This document shows, piece after piece, positions 24,448-32,213 of a stretch of 64,000 nt of DNA. The stretch lies in contig NZ_RBXB01000002.1 of assembly GCF_003634775.1 (NCBI RefSeq), forward strand, positions 1,047,721 to 1,111,720, given 5' to 3'. Below the pieces are notes generated by a model that saw only the letters and a program-made list of their open reading frames with translations, searched no databases and had not been told where the DNA came from. Source of the stretch: Chryseobacterium defluvii (GTDB lineage: Bacteria > Bacteroidota > Bacteroidia > Flavobacteriales > Weeksellaceae). Position 1 is the stretch's first letter. Each line of letters begins with the position of its first letter. The translations under genes were made by a program, and so were the position numbers.

Positions 24448-25585
24448 ACTCGAATAATGTTAATTGTTGATATAATTGTTTTTTCTTTGGAATTACTTCC
24501 TGTACAGATTCCTGTACCTCTTCAATGAAATTATAAAGGCGGTCATACGTTAACTCATAATATCCCCTTACCCATTTTTGAAGCTTGTATGAACACTTTT
24601 TCAGAATGCTTCGTACATTTCCTGTAAAAACCTTTACATATTCGGGGAGATTCTCTACAACAACTTCCCTCATCTGATCAACAATTTCATTCATTTGCGC
24701 AATCTCATAATCATAACAAGTTAAATACGAAAGCTTCAATAATTTTTTAGAACATCCCCACATTTTGCCAATGATCGGGCGTCTATACTTTTCATCGTTC
24801 GGAACTTTGTCGAGTTCCTTTTGCGTTATCTGTCTATTTTCAAGCATTTTTTTGTACTTATCTTTTAAAGGCTCTTTCGTCATGTATTTCGTAACATACG
24901 CCCCTACATCATTAAGGTTCTTAATAGCATGAATACTTGCAGCCCTTTCGCCTCCCATATAGCCCATATCTTTCAAGTAATGATTCCAGACCCTTTTTAA
25001 TGTATTATGATTGAAATACGTATCAAAAAGCAGATGAAAATGAATGTTACCGTTTTCCTGTGTTTCAGCCCTCCAAACATAATTTTCAATTTTCATGGCT
25101 TCCTTTTTTGTTTCCCGACCACCTTCAATAATGTAATTTTTAACCTTTTTTAGATGATCAATAAACTTTACAAAATTTTTAATGATTTCTTTGTCTGTGT
25201 GCATTTGCGACGTTGGTAGAGTGATTGTAACAAAGGAAACTGATCGTTGGTCAAAACGACGGCTTGAGCTATAGCGAGATAATAATGACTGTATAAAAAC
25301 ATTCGTGATCTCACAAATTTTATTCGTTTGTTGCTTCGAGTAAAATTGTTTAACCTCTTTTTGCGTTGCAGATTGAAAGGCGGTTTTGTAGTTGACCACG
25401 TAAGTGTTGATACAATCAACTTCTTTTTGCTTTTTAAGTCGCTTGAGGAATGAATTTTTGTTTTCATCTTTCTGAGTATTTTGTTTGAGATTGTTAAGGG
25501 ATTTTTTATTGTATTTTCTACCAATAAACCTCTTGTAAAAAACAAGAGAATTTTTTTTAAGTTTTGCGCAGTCTATTACTTCCAT
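24422..25585 (-). CDS. rep: HUH rolling-circle replication initiator (Rep)
   Basis: 387 residues. HUH motifs in order: motif I FVTITLP (118-124), motif II GNIHFHLLFD with metal-binding His182 and His184, and motif III AYVTKYMTKE with catalytic Tyr230 and Tyr234 around Lys233. The later IIGKMWGCSKKL is typical of Rep proteins of Bacteroidota ssDNA phages. No helicase domain. It nicks the origin and starts rolling-circle synthesis of the phage genome. The basic N-terminus (1-55) may help in DNA binding. The region upstream (25586-25658) is short, and nick-site candidates are noted in the findings. Confidence 0.92.
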   Translation of the reverse strand: MEVIDCAKLKKNSLVFYKRFIGRKYNKKSLNNLKQNTQKDENKNSFLKRLKKQKEVDCINTYVVNYKTAFQSATQKEVKQFYSKQQTNKICEITNVFIQSLLSRYSSSRRFDQRSVSFVTITLPTSQMHTDKEIIKNFVKFIDHLKKVKNYIIEGGRETKKEAMKIENYVWRAETQENGNIHFHLLFDTYFNHNTLKRVWNHYLKDMGYMGGERAASIHAIKNLNDVGAYVTKYMTKEPLKDKYKKMLENRQITQKELDKVPNDEKYRRPIIGKMWGCSKKLLKLSYLTCYDYEIAQMNEIVDQMREVVVENLPEYVKVFTGNVRSILKKCSYKLQKWVRGYYELTYDRLYNFIEEVQESVQEVIPKKKQLYQQLTLFEYGSYNVVQ

Positions 25586-25658
25586 TGATTCCGTTTATTT
25601 GTGAGCGTTTTTAAAAACTTTCGATAGCACCGATTCTTTTGACAAGTCCATATAAAGG

Positions 25659-25871
25659 TTAATCCCGGGAACAAAGTCCGTGATTACGGACTATACTAAT
25701 TTCAGTTCCTATTAGTCTGACGTCTTCTGCAGTAGACTTTATTATAATAAATCTGTTAAAACAAGAAGTACAAAACCAATGATTGGAATGAGTAAGGGGG
25801 ATATAAACAAAAACCATTTTTGTTTCTACACGCTTGGACCCACAATACGTACAATAATGTCTATTTGCCAT
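25659..25871 (-). CDS. Provirus zinc-ribbon protein
   Basis: 70 residues from the ATG at 25871, which overlaps the end of the previous gene by 11 bp. Two Cys pairs (CTYCGS near residue 7 and CTSCFNRF near 34) with 24 residues between form a four-Cys zinc ribbon. Likely a small DNA- or protein-binding factor ahead of rep. Function unknown. Confidence 0.65.
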   Translation of the reverse strand: MANRHYCTYCGSKRVETKMVFVYIPLTHSNHWFCTSCFNRFIIIKSTAEDVRLIGTEISIVRNHGLCSRD

Positions 25872-26136
25872 GTTCAAGGAGTTTACCGTTAGAATCAAAT
25901 TGAAGTTCAGAGAGTTTCTGGATGCGGATTTTAGTATTACATGGATTCCAATAATAAAACTGATCATATCTACGATGAGGCTCTATAAAAGCAACAATTT
26001 CATCAAGCCTTTTTCTTTCTGAATTACTGATCTTATCGAAAGATTTTAAAAGTGCTACAGCATTACACAAACCACCGAAAACCGTACTACTACGTTCATT
26101 TATTAATAATTGAACTAAATTTTTATCTGTTCTCAT
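25861..26136 (-). CDS. Provirus small protein, paralog A
   Basis: 91 residues from the ATG at 26136. Layout: MRTDKNLVQLLINERSSTVF, a helical core with LCNAVALLKSFDKIS, an RRYDQFYYWNP segment, and the end IRIQKLSELQFDSNGKLLEHGK. It shares that end and general layout with the gene just upstream (26123-26401), so the pair arose by duplication. Function unknown; early region. Confidence 0.65.
   Translation of the reverse strand: MRTDKNLVQLLINERSSTVFGGLCNAVALLKSFDKISNSERKRLDEIVAFIEPHRRYDQFYYWNPCNTKIRIQKLSELQFDSNGKLLEHGK
25881..25931. repeat. 51-bp direct repeat, copy 1
   Basis: Matches 26146-26196 except for one base (C versus T at the 21st position). It encodes the shared C-terminal IRIQKLSELQF part of two paralogs. 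Confidence 0.9.
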
Positions 26137-26401
26137 AACACAAAAGTTTACCGTTAGAATTAAATTGAAGTTCAGAGAGTTTCTGGATGCGGATTTCAAA
26201 ATCATTGTAATGCCAATAAAATCCAGAATTGTGATATGTTGGGGGAGCGATTGACCGAATAATTTTTCTCATTCGCTGATGCTCTTCATAAGTGATATGA
26301 TCATCCAGAAACAAAGAGGTAGCACAGCCACACATACCATGATAAAGGCGAAGTTTTAAAACATCTATCAAAATGTTTACAAGTTCCTGATCTGTTTTCA
26401 T
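26123..26401 (-). CDS. Provirus small protein, paralog B
   Basis: 92 residues from the ATG at 26401 (5 bp after the previous stop). It begins MKTDQELVNILIDVLKLRLY, continues with GMCGCATSLFLDDHITYEEHQRM and SGFYWHYN, and ends IRIQKLSELQFNSNGKLLCYENR. It is the partner of the 91-residue gene downstream and overlaps it by 14 bp. Function unknown. Confidence 0.65.
   Translation of the reverse strand: MKTDQELVNILIDVLKLRLYHGMCGCATSLFLDDHITYEEHQRMRKIIRSIAPPTYHNSGFYWHYNDFEIRIQKLSELQFNSNGKLLCYENR
26146..26196. repeat. 51-bp direct repeat, copy 2
   Basis: Second copy of the repeat at 25881-25931, 265 bp away, in the C-terminal codons of the paralogous gene. Confidence 0.9.
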
Positions 26402-26405
26402 GGAT

Positions 26406-26624
26406 TTAGTCGATTTGAAAGTTTGTATTAAAGGTTGGTTCACACACATAGCAATAGCCCATAAATGACGAGTGCCCCTGATAAATGACTGTAAAAACAT
26501 ATAATTCGGTTTCGTTAAGTTTTAAAATAATTTGATCGTTTTTGTATAGGATTCTATCAGAATGATAGAGATGAGTTAAAACAACAGAATTCAACTCCCT
26601 ACGGGTTGAATTCGTTATTAACAT
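26406..26624 (-). CDS. Provirus small protein of unknown function
   Basis: 72 residues (MLITNSTRRELNSVVLTHLY..., ending FNTNFQID), mostly predicted beta strand, no membrane helix, two cysteines in GYCYVCEP. It overlaps the preceding gene by 7 bp and is followed 5 bp later by paralog B. Early region. Confidence 0.6.
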   Translation of the reverse strand: MLITNSTRRELNSVVLTHLYHSDRILYKNDQIILKLNETELYVFTVIYQGHSSFMGYCYVCEPTFNTNFQID

Positions 26625-27160
26625 GACAGAAATTTTAAAGCTTGTTTTTGATGGAGTTGATAAGCCGAACGATACGTATTGATAAAATAATCTTCCAATT
26701 TTTGTAAGTAGATGAACATAGAATTGGCAGAATCCTTAAAACATTGACAGATCGTAAAGCAATGAAGCTTTAAGGCATTGAGATAAGATTTTATATTATC
26801 AATGTGCTGATAACAAAACAAAACCTTTTTTGATTCCTTCAATAAATGGAATCTGCAATCAGCAACTTTTTGTTGTGAAGAGTACGGAAATAATTCGGTG
26901 TTCCCCGATAGTTCAAATTGACGTAATCTTAATTCTACTAAGTCAAGTGTTAAATAAATATCTGAAAGAAATTCAGAGAGAGCATTGCAGAAACATTCTG
27001 CTTTCTTTTTGTCGGAAAAATAAGATTCATGGAATTTTCTATTCCATACCCCTTTTGACACATCTGGGAGTTGTTCGTACTGAACGACATAACGGGAACG
27101 CTTGTCTTTGTCTTTCCAACTAACATTTGTAAATTGGTCAAGAAACTTGATTTTAAACAT
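26618..27160 (-). CDS. First early gene of the provirus, helical protein of unknown function
   Basis: 180 residues from the ATG at 27160 (MFKIKFLDQFTNVSWKDKDK). A longer frame to 27259 would add a hydrophobic stretch from the upstream region and is less likely, though it cannot be excluded. Basic N-terminus, then long helices (CNALSEFLSDIYLTLDLVEL, then FIYLQKLEDYFINTYRSAYQ). No recognised domain. It is the first gene after the right attachment site. The 138 bp before it hold a palindrome CAAACGTTTG (27217-27226) that could be an operator. Confidence 0.6.
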   Translation of the reverse strand: MFKIKFLDQFTNVSWKDKDKRSRYVVQYEQLPDVSKGVWNRKFHESYFSDKKKAECFCNALSEFLSDIYLTLDLVELRLRQFELSGNTELFPYSSQQKVADCRFHLLKESKKVLFCYQHIDNIKSYLNALKLHCFTICQCFKDSANSMFIYLQKLEDYFINTYRSAYQLHQKQALKFLSC

Positions 27161-27298
27161 TTTCTCATGGTTTTTGTGTATGAGAAAAGTTAAAAAAATA
27201 AAGAAATAACCGACAACAAACGTTTGCTTAAATAATGTTAAACTGCTATACTCTAGCAATTAACATCTGTATAACTTACTGATTATCAATTAAATTAT

Positions 27299-27326
27299 AT
27301 TTAACAATTTATAAATTATAGGACTT
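27299..27326 (+). repeat. Right dif-like attachment site
   Basis: Arm ATTTAACAATT, centre TATAAA, arm TTATAGGACTT. It shares 24 of 28 positions with the left site, including the whole centre. The last three bases of the first arm (ATT instead of TAA) break the inner symmetry, as expected if this copy carries the phage-derived half. Confidence 0.85.
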
Positions 27327-27411
27327 TTAATTTCCGATATCAGAATATACCTTCCAGCCATAATTTTCTACAGGAAAAAGTTTAAATTTGTTTATACAAA
27401 CCAATAACTAT

Positions 27412-29112
27412 ATGAAAAAGCTAGCGATACTTATTCTTTTAATTGCTTTTTCTGGCAATAAGATCATCGCACAGACTGTAGAAAATAAACTTCAACTGGA
27501 ATTCAGTGAACTCAATTCATGGACATCCTCAGGTTCTTCCTTACCTGGAAATGTTTCTAAGATGCCATTGGCTACACGTACTAAAACGCTGGCTTCACAA
27601 CTTAATCCTTCACAAAGCTTTGATATGAAAATAAGCTACGCTCCGGATGGTATGGACACCTGGGGAGCCTGGTATATAGAACAAAATACATTCAACACCT
27701 TTAATTTTACCAATTGGCAGTATGTAGACATTTTTATCTGGTTTGCAGGAAAAATATCTGTTCCCTCCAAATTATGGATAGATACTGCTCACAAAAACGG
27801 AGTTAAAATTATTGGAACTGTATTTCCCAATGACAAGGAAATGAATATTCTCATCCAAAAAGATATTAAAGGAAAATTTGTTGCTGCCCAAAAGCTGATT
27901 GAAATTGCTAAATACTATGGTTTTGATGGTTGGTTTTTCAATGTAGAATCGTCTGTTTCTCCCTCCGTTGCTTCAGAGTTTACGAAAATGTTGGCCCAAT
28001 TAGAAACTACAAAGCCCGATGGTATGGAAATCCACTGGTATGATGCGATGACACCAAACGGCGAAATTTCTTATCAAAATGCCCTGAATAATGCCAATGC
28101 TCTCCTCCTGCAAAATGGCAAAATCCGGGTTTCAGATGCCTTTTTTACTAATTATTGGTGGGGATCTGATCAGATTACTTCCTCTGTAACTACAGCCGGA
28201 AATATCAAAAGAAGCCCATTCGATGTATATACCGGTGCCGATGTATGGCCTAAAAGAACCGGTGCACAGGCTTTATTCACTAAGTCTCCCGACTATACGT
28301 GGATTACACAGCTATTCAATAATTATGGTCCGGCAGGAAATGCAGGCCCCGTAAACAGTCCGAAAACTTCACTAGGCTTATTTGCCATGAATCTGACCTA
28401 CAACAGCGGGCTGACCAATTTCAATACAGATCCTGATGATTATACCAATTTTTATAAGACGGAATCCCGTATTTTTTCCGGAGATGATAACAATGTTGCG
28501 GTAACGGATCCCAATGGAACCCATATCTGGAAAGGAATTGGGTACTATGTTCCTGTTCGTACGGTCATTAACAAGCTTCCCTTTAAGACTAATTTCAATG
28601 TAGGACAAGGAAAAATTGTAGCGACTAATGGAAACGTAGTTGCCAAAAACTGGTCCGATATGGGAAAACAGGATATTTTGCCATCATGGCAATGGGCTGT
28701 TTCCTCAACTGATCTGAACACCAATACCCTTCGGCCTTCCTATCATTTTGATGACGCCTATGATGGCGGAAGCTCCATCCAATTTGCCGGGAATCTTGCG
28801 GATGATGTTACGGTGAAATTATTCCAGACAAAACTTACAGCCACTCCTAAAACAAAATTTTCTTTAACCTATAAATATCCGGCTGCCGGAAATACCAATG
28901 CCAGATTAGCGCTTTATTTCAGTGATAACCTGACTAAACCTGTTTATCTTAACATAGGAGCAGCTCCTGACCCTGCATGGAATACCACTACATTTGATCT
29001 ATCCTCCTATGCAGGAAGAGAAATAGCCGTGATTGCCTTAAATTTTCACACCGGAAAGGCTGTAAATAATTATATATTCAGCTTAGGTCAATTCTACATT
29101 TATAATAATTAA
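27412..29112 (+). CDS. GH85 endo-beta-N-acetylglucosaminidase, secreted
   Basis: 566 residues from the ATG at 27412, which opens a good signal peptide (MKKLAILILLIAFSGNKIIAQ); the longer frame would put polar residues before it. The catalytic GH85 TIM-barrel shows YVDIFIWFAGK, KIIGTVFPN and GFDGWFFNVES with Asn177 and Glu179, the substrate-assisted Asn-x-Glu pair. A C-terminal beta-sandwich follows (about 400-566). GH85 enzymes cut the chitobiose core of N-glycans. It is a host gene whose upstream region now starts at the right dif-like site of the provirus, 86 bp before the ATG. Confidence 0.9.
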   Translation: MKKLAILILLIAFSGNKIIAQTVENKLQLEFSELNSWTSSGSSLPGNVSKMPLATRTKTLASQLNPSQSFDMKISYAPDGMDTWGAWYIEQNTFNTFNFTNWQYVDIFIWFAGKISVPSKLWIDTAHKNGVKIIGTVFPNDKEMNILIQKDIKGKFVAAQKLIEIAKYYGFDGWFFNVESSVSPSVASEFTKMLAQLETTKPDGMEIHWYDAMTPNGEISYQNALNNANALLLQNGKIRVSDAFFTNYWWGSDQITSSVTTAGNIKRSPFDVYTGADVWPKRTGAQALFTKSPDYTWITQLFNNYGPAGNAGPVNSPKTSLGLFAMNLTYNSGLTNFNTDPDDYTNFYKTESRIFSGDDNNVAVTDPNGTHIWKGIGYYVPVRTVINKLPFKTNFNVGQGKIVATNGNVVAKNWSDMGKQDILPSWQWAVSSTDLNTNTLRPSYHFDDAYDGGSSIQFAGNLADDVTVKLFQTKLTATPKTKFSLTYKYPAAGNTNARLALYFSDNLTKPVYLNIGAAPDPAWNTTTFDLSSYAGREIAVIALNFHTGKAVNNYIFSLGQFYIYNN

Positions 29113-29133
29113 TTTAAATTTTTATCCTAAAAA

Positions 29134-29180
29134 TTTGCGTAGTTAAATAACTACACATATATTTGTAGTCAAATAACTAC
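29134..29180 (+). promoter_or_regulatory. Promoter with two ArsR-type operator palindromes
   Basis: -33 TTTG at 29134-29137, 20 nt, -7 TATATTTG at 29158-29165. Operator 1, GTAGTTAAATAACTAC (29139-29154), is a perfect palindrome between the two boxes. Operator 2, GTAGTCAAATAACTAC (29165-29180), lies over the start region, 26 bp further. The ATG follows at 29184. This is strong evidence for autorepression by the first gene. Confidence 0.88.
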
Positions 29181-29183
29181 ACA

Positions 29184-29507
29184 ATGAATCTGAGAAGAGA
29201 TGTATTTCAAGCCATTGCAGATCCTACGAGAAGATCAATACTGATGCTCGTAGCCACACAGTCTATGACTGCAGGCGCTATTGCGTCAAATTTTGATACC
29301 GCAAGACCTACCGTTTCAAAGCATCTGCAGATCCTTACCGAATGTGAATTGCTTCGACAGGAACAAAACGGCAGGGAGATCATTTACCACTTAAATCCTA
29401 GCAAAATGAAAGAAATTGCCGATTTTATTGAACCTTTCCGCAAAATGTGGGATGACAGGTTCAACAAACTGGAAAGCATCATGAAAAATTACCAATCCAA
29501 AAAATAG
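29184..29507 (+). CDS. ArsR-family transcriptional repressor
   Basis: 107 residues, winged helix: [25 protein letters not shown], recognition helix [19 protein letters not shown], wing [15 protein letters not shown]. It lacks the metal-binding CxC of metal sensors and belongs to the SdpR-like, non-metal branch that often precedes an AHSA1 protein. It begins the operon with the SRPBCC gene 5 bp behind and very likely binds the two palindromes ahead of it. Confidence 0.92.
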   Translation: MNLRRDVFQAIADPTRRSILMLVATQSMTAGAIASNFDTARPTVSKHLQILTECELLRQEQNGREIIYHLNPSKMKEIADFIEPFRKMWDDRFNKLESIMKNYQSKK

Positions 29508-29512
29508 CAAGT

Positions 29513-29980
29513 ATGGAACTAAAAACCAAAATACACGCAGAAGACGGCAAACAGGAAATTTTCATCACAAGGGAATTCGATCTCCCTCTGGAACTCCTTT
29601 TTAAAGCGTATTCCGAAGCAGAGCTTATAGAGCAATGGATGGGAAACAAAGTACTGAAACTTGAAAACAAGCAGCACGGCGGCTATGAATTCCAAATTAC
29701 CAATCCTCAAGGTGACGTAGTTTTCAAGGCTCATGGAGCCATTCATGAATTTATCCCCAACCAGAAGATTATTAGGACCTTTCAAATGGAGAACACTCCT
29801 TTTCCTGCTCAGCTGGAATATATTCAATTTGAAAAACTGACCGATGAAACCAGTAAAATTACGATCCATACCATTTATCAATCTGTGGATTACAGGGATC
29901 AGATGTTAAAATTACCATTTGCACAGGGCATTAATATGGCCCATAACCGTCTTCAGGAAATTGTGAATCCATTAAAATAA
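29513..29980 (+). CDS. SRPBCC / AHSA1-domain protein
   Basis: 155 residues with the Bet v1-like SRPBCC pattern: ITREFDLPLELLFKAYSEAELIEQWMG, GGYEFQITNPQGDVVFKAHG, FQMENTPFPAQLEYIQFEKL and a long C-terminal helix. These proteins bind hydrophobic ligands. It is the usual partner of ArsR repressors of this type, and lies 5 bp after it and 5 bp before the YdeI-like gene. Confidence 0.9.
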   Translation: MELKTKIHAEDGKQEIFITREFDLPLELLFKAYSEAELIEQWMGNKVLKLENKQHGGYEFQITNPQGDVVFKAHGAIHEFIPNQKIIRTFQMENTPFPAQLEYIQFEKLTDETSKITIHTIYQSVDYRDQMLKLPFAQGINMAHNRLQEIVNPLK

Positions 29981-29985
29981 AGATC

Positions 29986-30564
29986 ATGAACCCAAAAGCT
30001 GATTTTTTCTTTGATAAAGCCGGACAATGGCAAAAAGAATTTGAAAAATTGAGAACCATCCTTCTGGATACGGGCCTGGAAGAAGAAATAAAATGGGGCT
30101 GCTCGTGCTATACCTATCATGGGAAAAACATTATCCTGATCCACGGCTTTAAGGAATATTGCGCTCTCCTGCTGTTCAAAGGAGCTTTATTGAATGATTC
30201 CGAAAATATTCTTATCCAGCAGACAGAAAATGTTCAGGCGGCACGACAAATCCGTTTTACCGGTCTTCAAGAAATTATTGATCTGGAGAAGATAATAAAA
30301 ACATACGTTTATGAAGCTGTTGAAGTTGAAAAATCCGGTGTGAAGGTAAAAATGAAAAAAAACAGGGAATTCGAAACGCCGGAAGAATTTCAAAACAAGC
30401 TCAACGAAAGTCCTGAATTGAAAGCCGCCTTTGAAGCATTAACCCCGGGCAGGCAAAGGGCATACCTCCTCCACTTCTCCTCTGCCAGACAATCTAAAAC
30501 CCGCGAATCCAGAATCGAAAAATATATACCTGAAATCCTGAAAGGAAAAGGCTTAAATGATTAA
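29986..30564 (+). CDS. YdeI/OmpD-associated family protein with DUF1801 domain
   Basis: 192 residues. The N-terminal DUF1801-like part shows RTILLDTGLEEEIKWGCSCYTYHGKNIILIHGFKEYCALLLFKGALL in segments. The C-terminal part has FEALTPGRQRAYLLHFSSARQSKTRESRIEKYIP, the bacteriocin-protection/YdeI-like helical motif. Its biochemical role is not established; members are linked to stress and antimicrobial-peptide tolerance. Third gene of the ArsR operon. Confidence 0.88.
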   Translation: MNPKADFFFDKAGQWQKEFEKLRTILLDTGLEEEIKWGCSCYTYHGKNIILIHGFKEYCALLLFKGALLNDSENILIQQTENVQAARQIRFTGLQEIIDLEKIIKTYVYEAVEVEKSGVKVKMKKNREFETPEEFQNKLNESPELKAAFEALTPGRQRAYLLHFSSARQSKTRESRIEKYIPEILKGKGLND

Positions 30565-30583
30565 TAACTAAATAAACATCAAC

Positions 30584-30973
30584 ATGGAAACACAAAAATC
30601 ACAGAAAAGAAACAAGATCATCTATTGGATCTTTACCCTTTGGGTATCATTGGGAATGGTTTCAACAGCCATTGTACAACTTATGAAACATCAGGATGAA
30701 GTACAAAACTTCACCAAATTAGGCTATCCGCTTTATCTCATGACGATTATTGGTATCTGGAAAATATTGGGCGTGATTGCCATACTTATTCCTAAAACCC
30801 CATTACTAAAAGAATGGGCTTATGCAGGTTTTACCTTTGTGATGTCGGGTGCTGTAATCTCTCATCTTATTGTCGGAGACCCGTTCGGAACAACCTTTCC
30901 TGCCCTATTATTGCTGATTTTAGTGCTTATCTCATGGTACTTCAGACCGGCTGATCGAAAAATCATTTCATAA
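30584..30973 (+). CDS. DoxX-like membrane protein
   Basis: 129 residues with four hydrophobic helices (WIFTLWVSLGMVSTAIVQLM, LYLMTIIGIWKILGVIAILI, YAGFTFVMSGAVISHLIVG, LLLLILVLISWYF), the DoxX/DoxX-like 4-helix pattern. It begins 20 bp after the YdeI-like gene in the same operon. The exact function of this branch is unknown. Confidence 0.85.
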   Translation: METQKSQKRNKIIYWIFTLWVSLGMVSTAIVQLMKHQDEVQNFTKLGYPLYLMTIIGIWKILGVIAILIPKTPLLKEWAYAGFTFVMSGAVISHLIVGDPFGTTFPALLLLILVLISWYFRPADRKIIS

Positions 30974-31027
30974 ATCGCTAAATTTGATTGAAAAAACTTA
31001 CTATTACACCACCTAAATCAACTTAAT

Positions 31028-31585
31028 ATGAGCCCAAAAAAACTTTCACCCGAACAAACTGAGCAGCTGCTAAAAGTTTTACAAACCCGCTTTGAGAAAA
31101 ATATGACCCGCCATAAAGGCATGGAATGGAATAAAATACAGTCAAAACTGGAAAAAAATCCTGAAAAGCTTTGGTCCCTGAACGAAATGGAAATAACTGA
31201 AGGAGAACCGGATATTGTTGATTATGACAAAAAAAATGACGAATATATTTTCTTTGATTGCTCTCCGGAAAGCCCGAAACGAAGAAGCCTTTGCTACGAC
31301 TACCCTGCATGGGAAGCCAGAAAAGCCAATAAACCCGAAAATAATGTTATTGATAAAGCTTCAGAAATGGGAATTGACCTTCTTACAGAAGAACAGTACC
31401 GCGAATTGCAGAAACTTGGAAAATTCGATCTGAAAACATCAAGCTGGGTAAAAACCCCAACTGAAATCAGGGAACTTGGCGGCGCTATTTTCTGTGACCG
31501 CCGCTACAATACGGTCTTTATGTACCACAACGGAGCCGATTCTTATTATGCAGCAAGAGGATTCAGAGGTTTATTAAGAGTTTGA
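31028..31585 (+). CDS. DUF4256 protein
   Basis: 185 residues. It begins KLSPEQTEQLLKVLQTRFEKN and has GEPDIVDYDKK, FFDCSPESPKRRSLCYDYPAWEAR and the end FMYHNGADSYYAARGFRGLLRV, all typical of DUF4256. Soluble, no signal peptide. It often travels with ArsR/AHSA1/YdeI genes, and probably ends this operon. Function unknown. Confidence 0.85.
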   Translation: MSPKKLSPEQTEQLLKVLQTRFEKNMTRHKGMEWNKIQSKLEKNPEKLWSLNEMEITEGEPDIVDYDKKNDEYIFFDCSPESPKRRSLCYDYPAWEARKANKPENNVIDKASEMGIDLLTEEQYRELQKLGKFDLKTSSWVKTPTEIRELGGAIFCDRRYNTVFMYHNGADSYYAARGFRGLLRV

Positions 31586-31652
31586 TTGATATAAACAATT
31601 ATAATTCCTATTTTAGCATTTGAAATTTAATTTAACATAATAAAAATTGATT

Positions 31653-32153
31653 ATGAAAAAATTGATCTTACTGGGTTCGTTGTCTGCCTTTCTGATAAAC
31701 TGTAACAAAAAAACAGAAAAAGTAATTCCTCAGGTGGAACCTGATTCTACGGCAGTAACAGAATCTGTAATCGATACCTTAGGTCCGAAATCATTCTGCT
31801 ATATGAGCGTCGTAGGAAAAGACACGGTTTTTGCCAGCATTGATGACAATTTAGGGACCATTACAGGAAAAATGTCCTACAAAAACCATGAAAAGGATAG
31901 CTCCAAAGGAGATGTTACCGGTTTCAAATCCGGTGATACCCTAAAACTTACCTATGAATTTGAATCGGAAGGAACAAGAAGCAAAAGAGACATTTTCTTC
32001 ATCCAAAAAGACAATACACTGATTGAAGGAATTGGCGAGCAAAAAGATGATAACGGTCAAATGAAGTATGCTAACGAAAATAAAATCAACTATAATGCAG
32101 GTCATAAACTGAAGACTGCTGATTGCAAAACCGTTACAGAAGCTCTGAAATAA
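31653..32153 (+). CDS. Lipoprotein of unknown function
   Basis: 166 residues from the ATG at 31653 (MKKLILLGSLSAFLINC with lipobox Cys). The mature part is a small beta-rich domain (SVVGKDTVFASIDDNLGTITGKMSY, then GDTLKLTYEF) ending in CKTVTEALK. Likely outer-membrane lipoprotein. No family recognised; followed by a terminator. Confidence 0.8.
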   Translation: MKKLILLGSLSAFLINCNKKTEKVIPQVEPDSTAVTESVIDTLGPKSFCYMSVVGKDTVFASIDDNLGTITGKMSYKNHEKDSSKGDVTGFKSGDTLKLTYEFESEGTRSKRDIFFIQKDNTLIEGIGEQKDDNGQMKYANENKINYNAGHKLKTADCKTVTEALK

Positions 32154-32167
32154 AAAACTTAAAAAAT

Positions 32168-32196
32168 AAAAGCAGTCACACCGGCTGCTTTTTTTA
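32168..32196 (+). terminator. Rho-independent terminator
   Basis: Stem AAAAGCAG/CTGCTTTT (32168-32175, 32185-32192) with T-run, between the lipoprotein gene and the convergent chromate transporter. Confidence 0.8.
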
Positions 32197-32213
32197 TCTG
32201 TTTATCCGGATGA

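Larger units (their letters stand above)
16016..27326 (-). mobile_element. XerCD/dif-type provirus of a putative ssDNA phage
   Basis: An 11.3-kb block bounded by two dif-like 28-mers. Over 20 short, tightly packed genes all run leftward except one. Present: HUH replication initiator, beta-rich capsid candidate, several single-pass membrane proteins, lysozyme, M15-like protein and a beta-helix spike. Absent: integrase, terminase, portal, tail genes, and the Zot/pI ATPase found in filamentous phages. FLiP-like and Cellulophaga ssDNA phages have small circular ssDNA genomes of this style, which is established; membership here is inference from gene content. The lack of an integrase agrees with use of host XerC/XerD. 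Confidence 0.82.

Noticed and set aside
16016..27326. Filamentous phage (Inoviridae) identity for the provirus
   Set aside because: Rep and small membrane proteins would fit, and dif use is common in that group, but no protein with a Walker A motif of the Zot/pI type is present, which is a hallmark of inoviruses. Kept only as an alternative.
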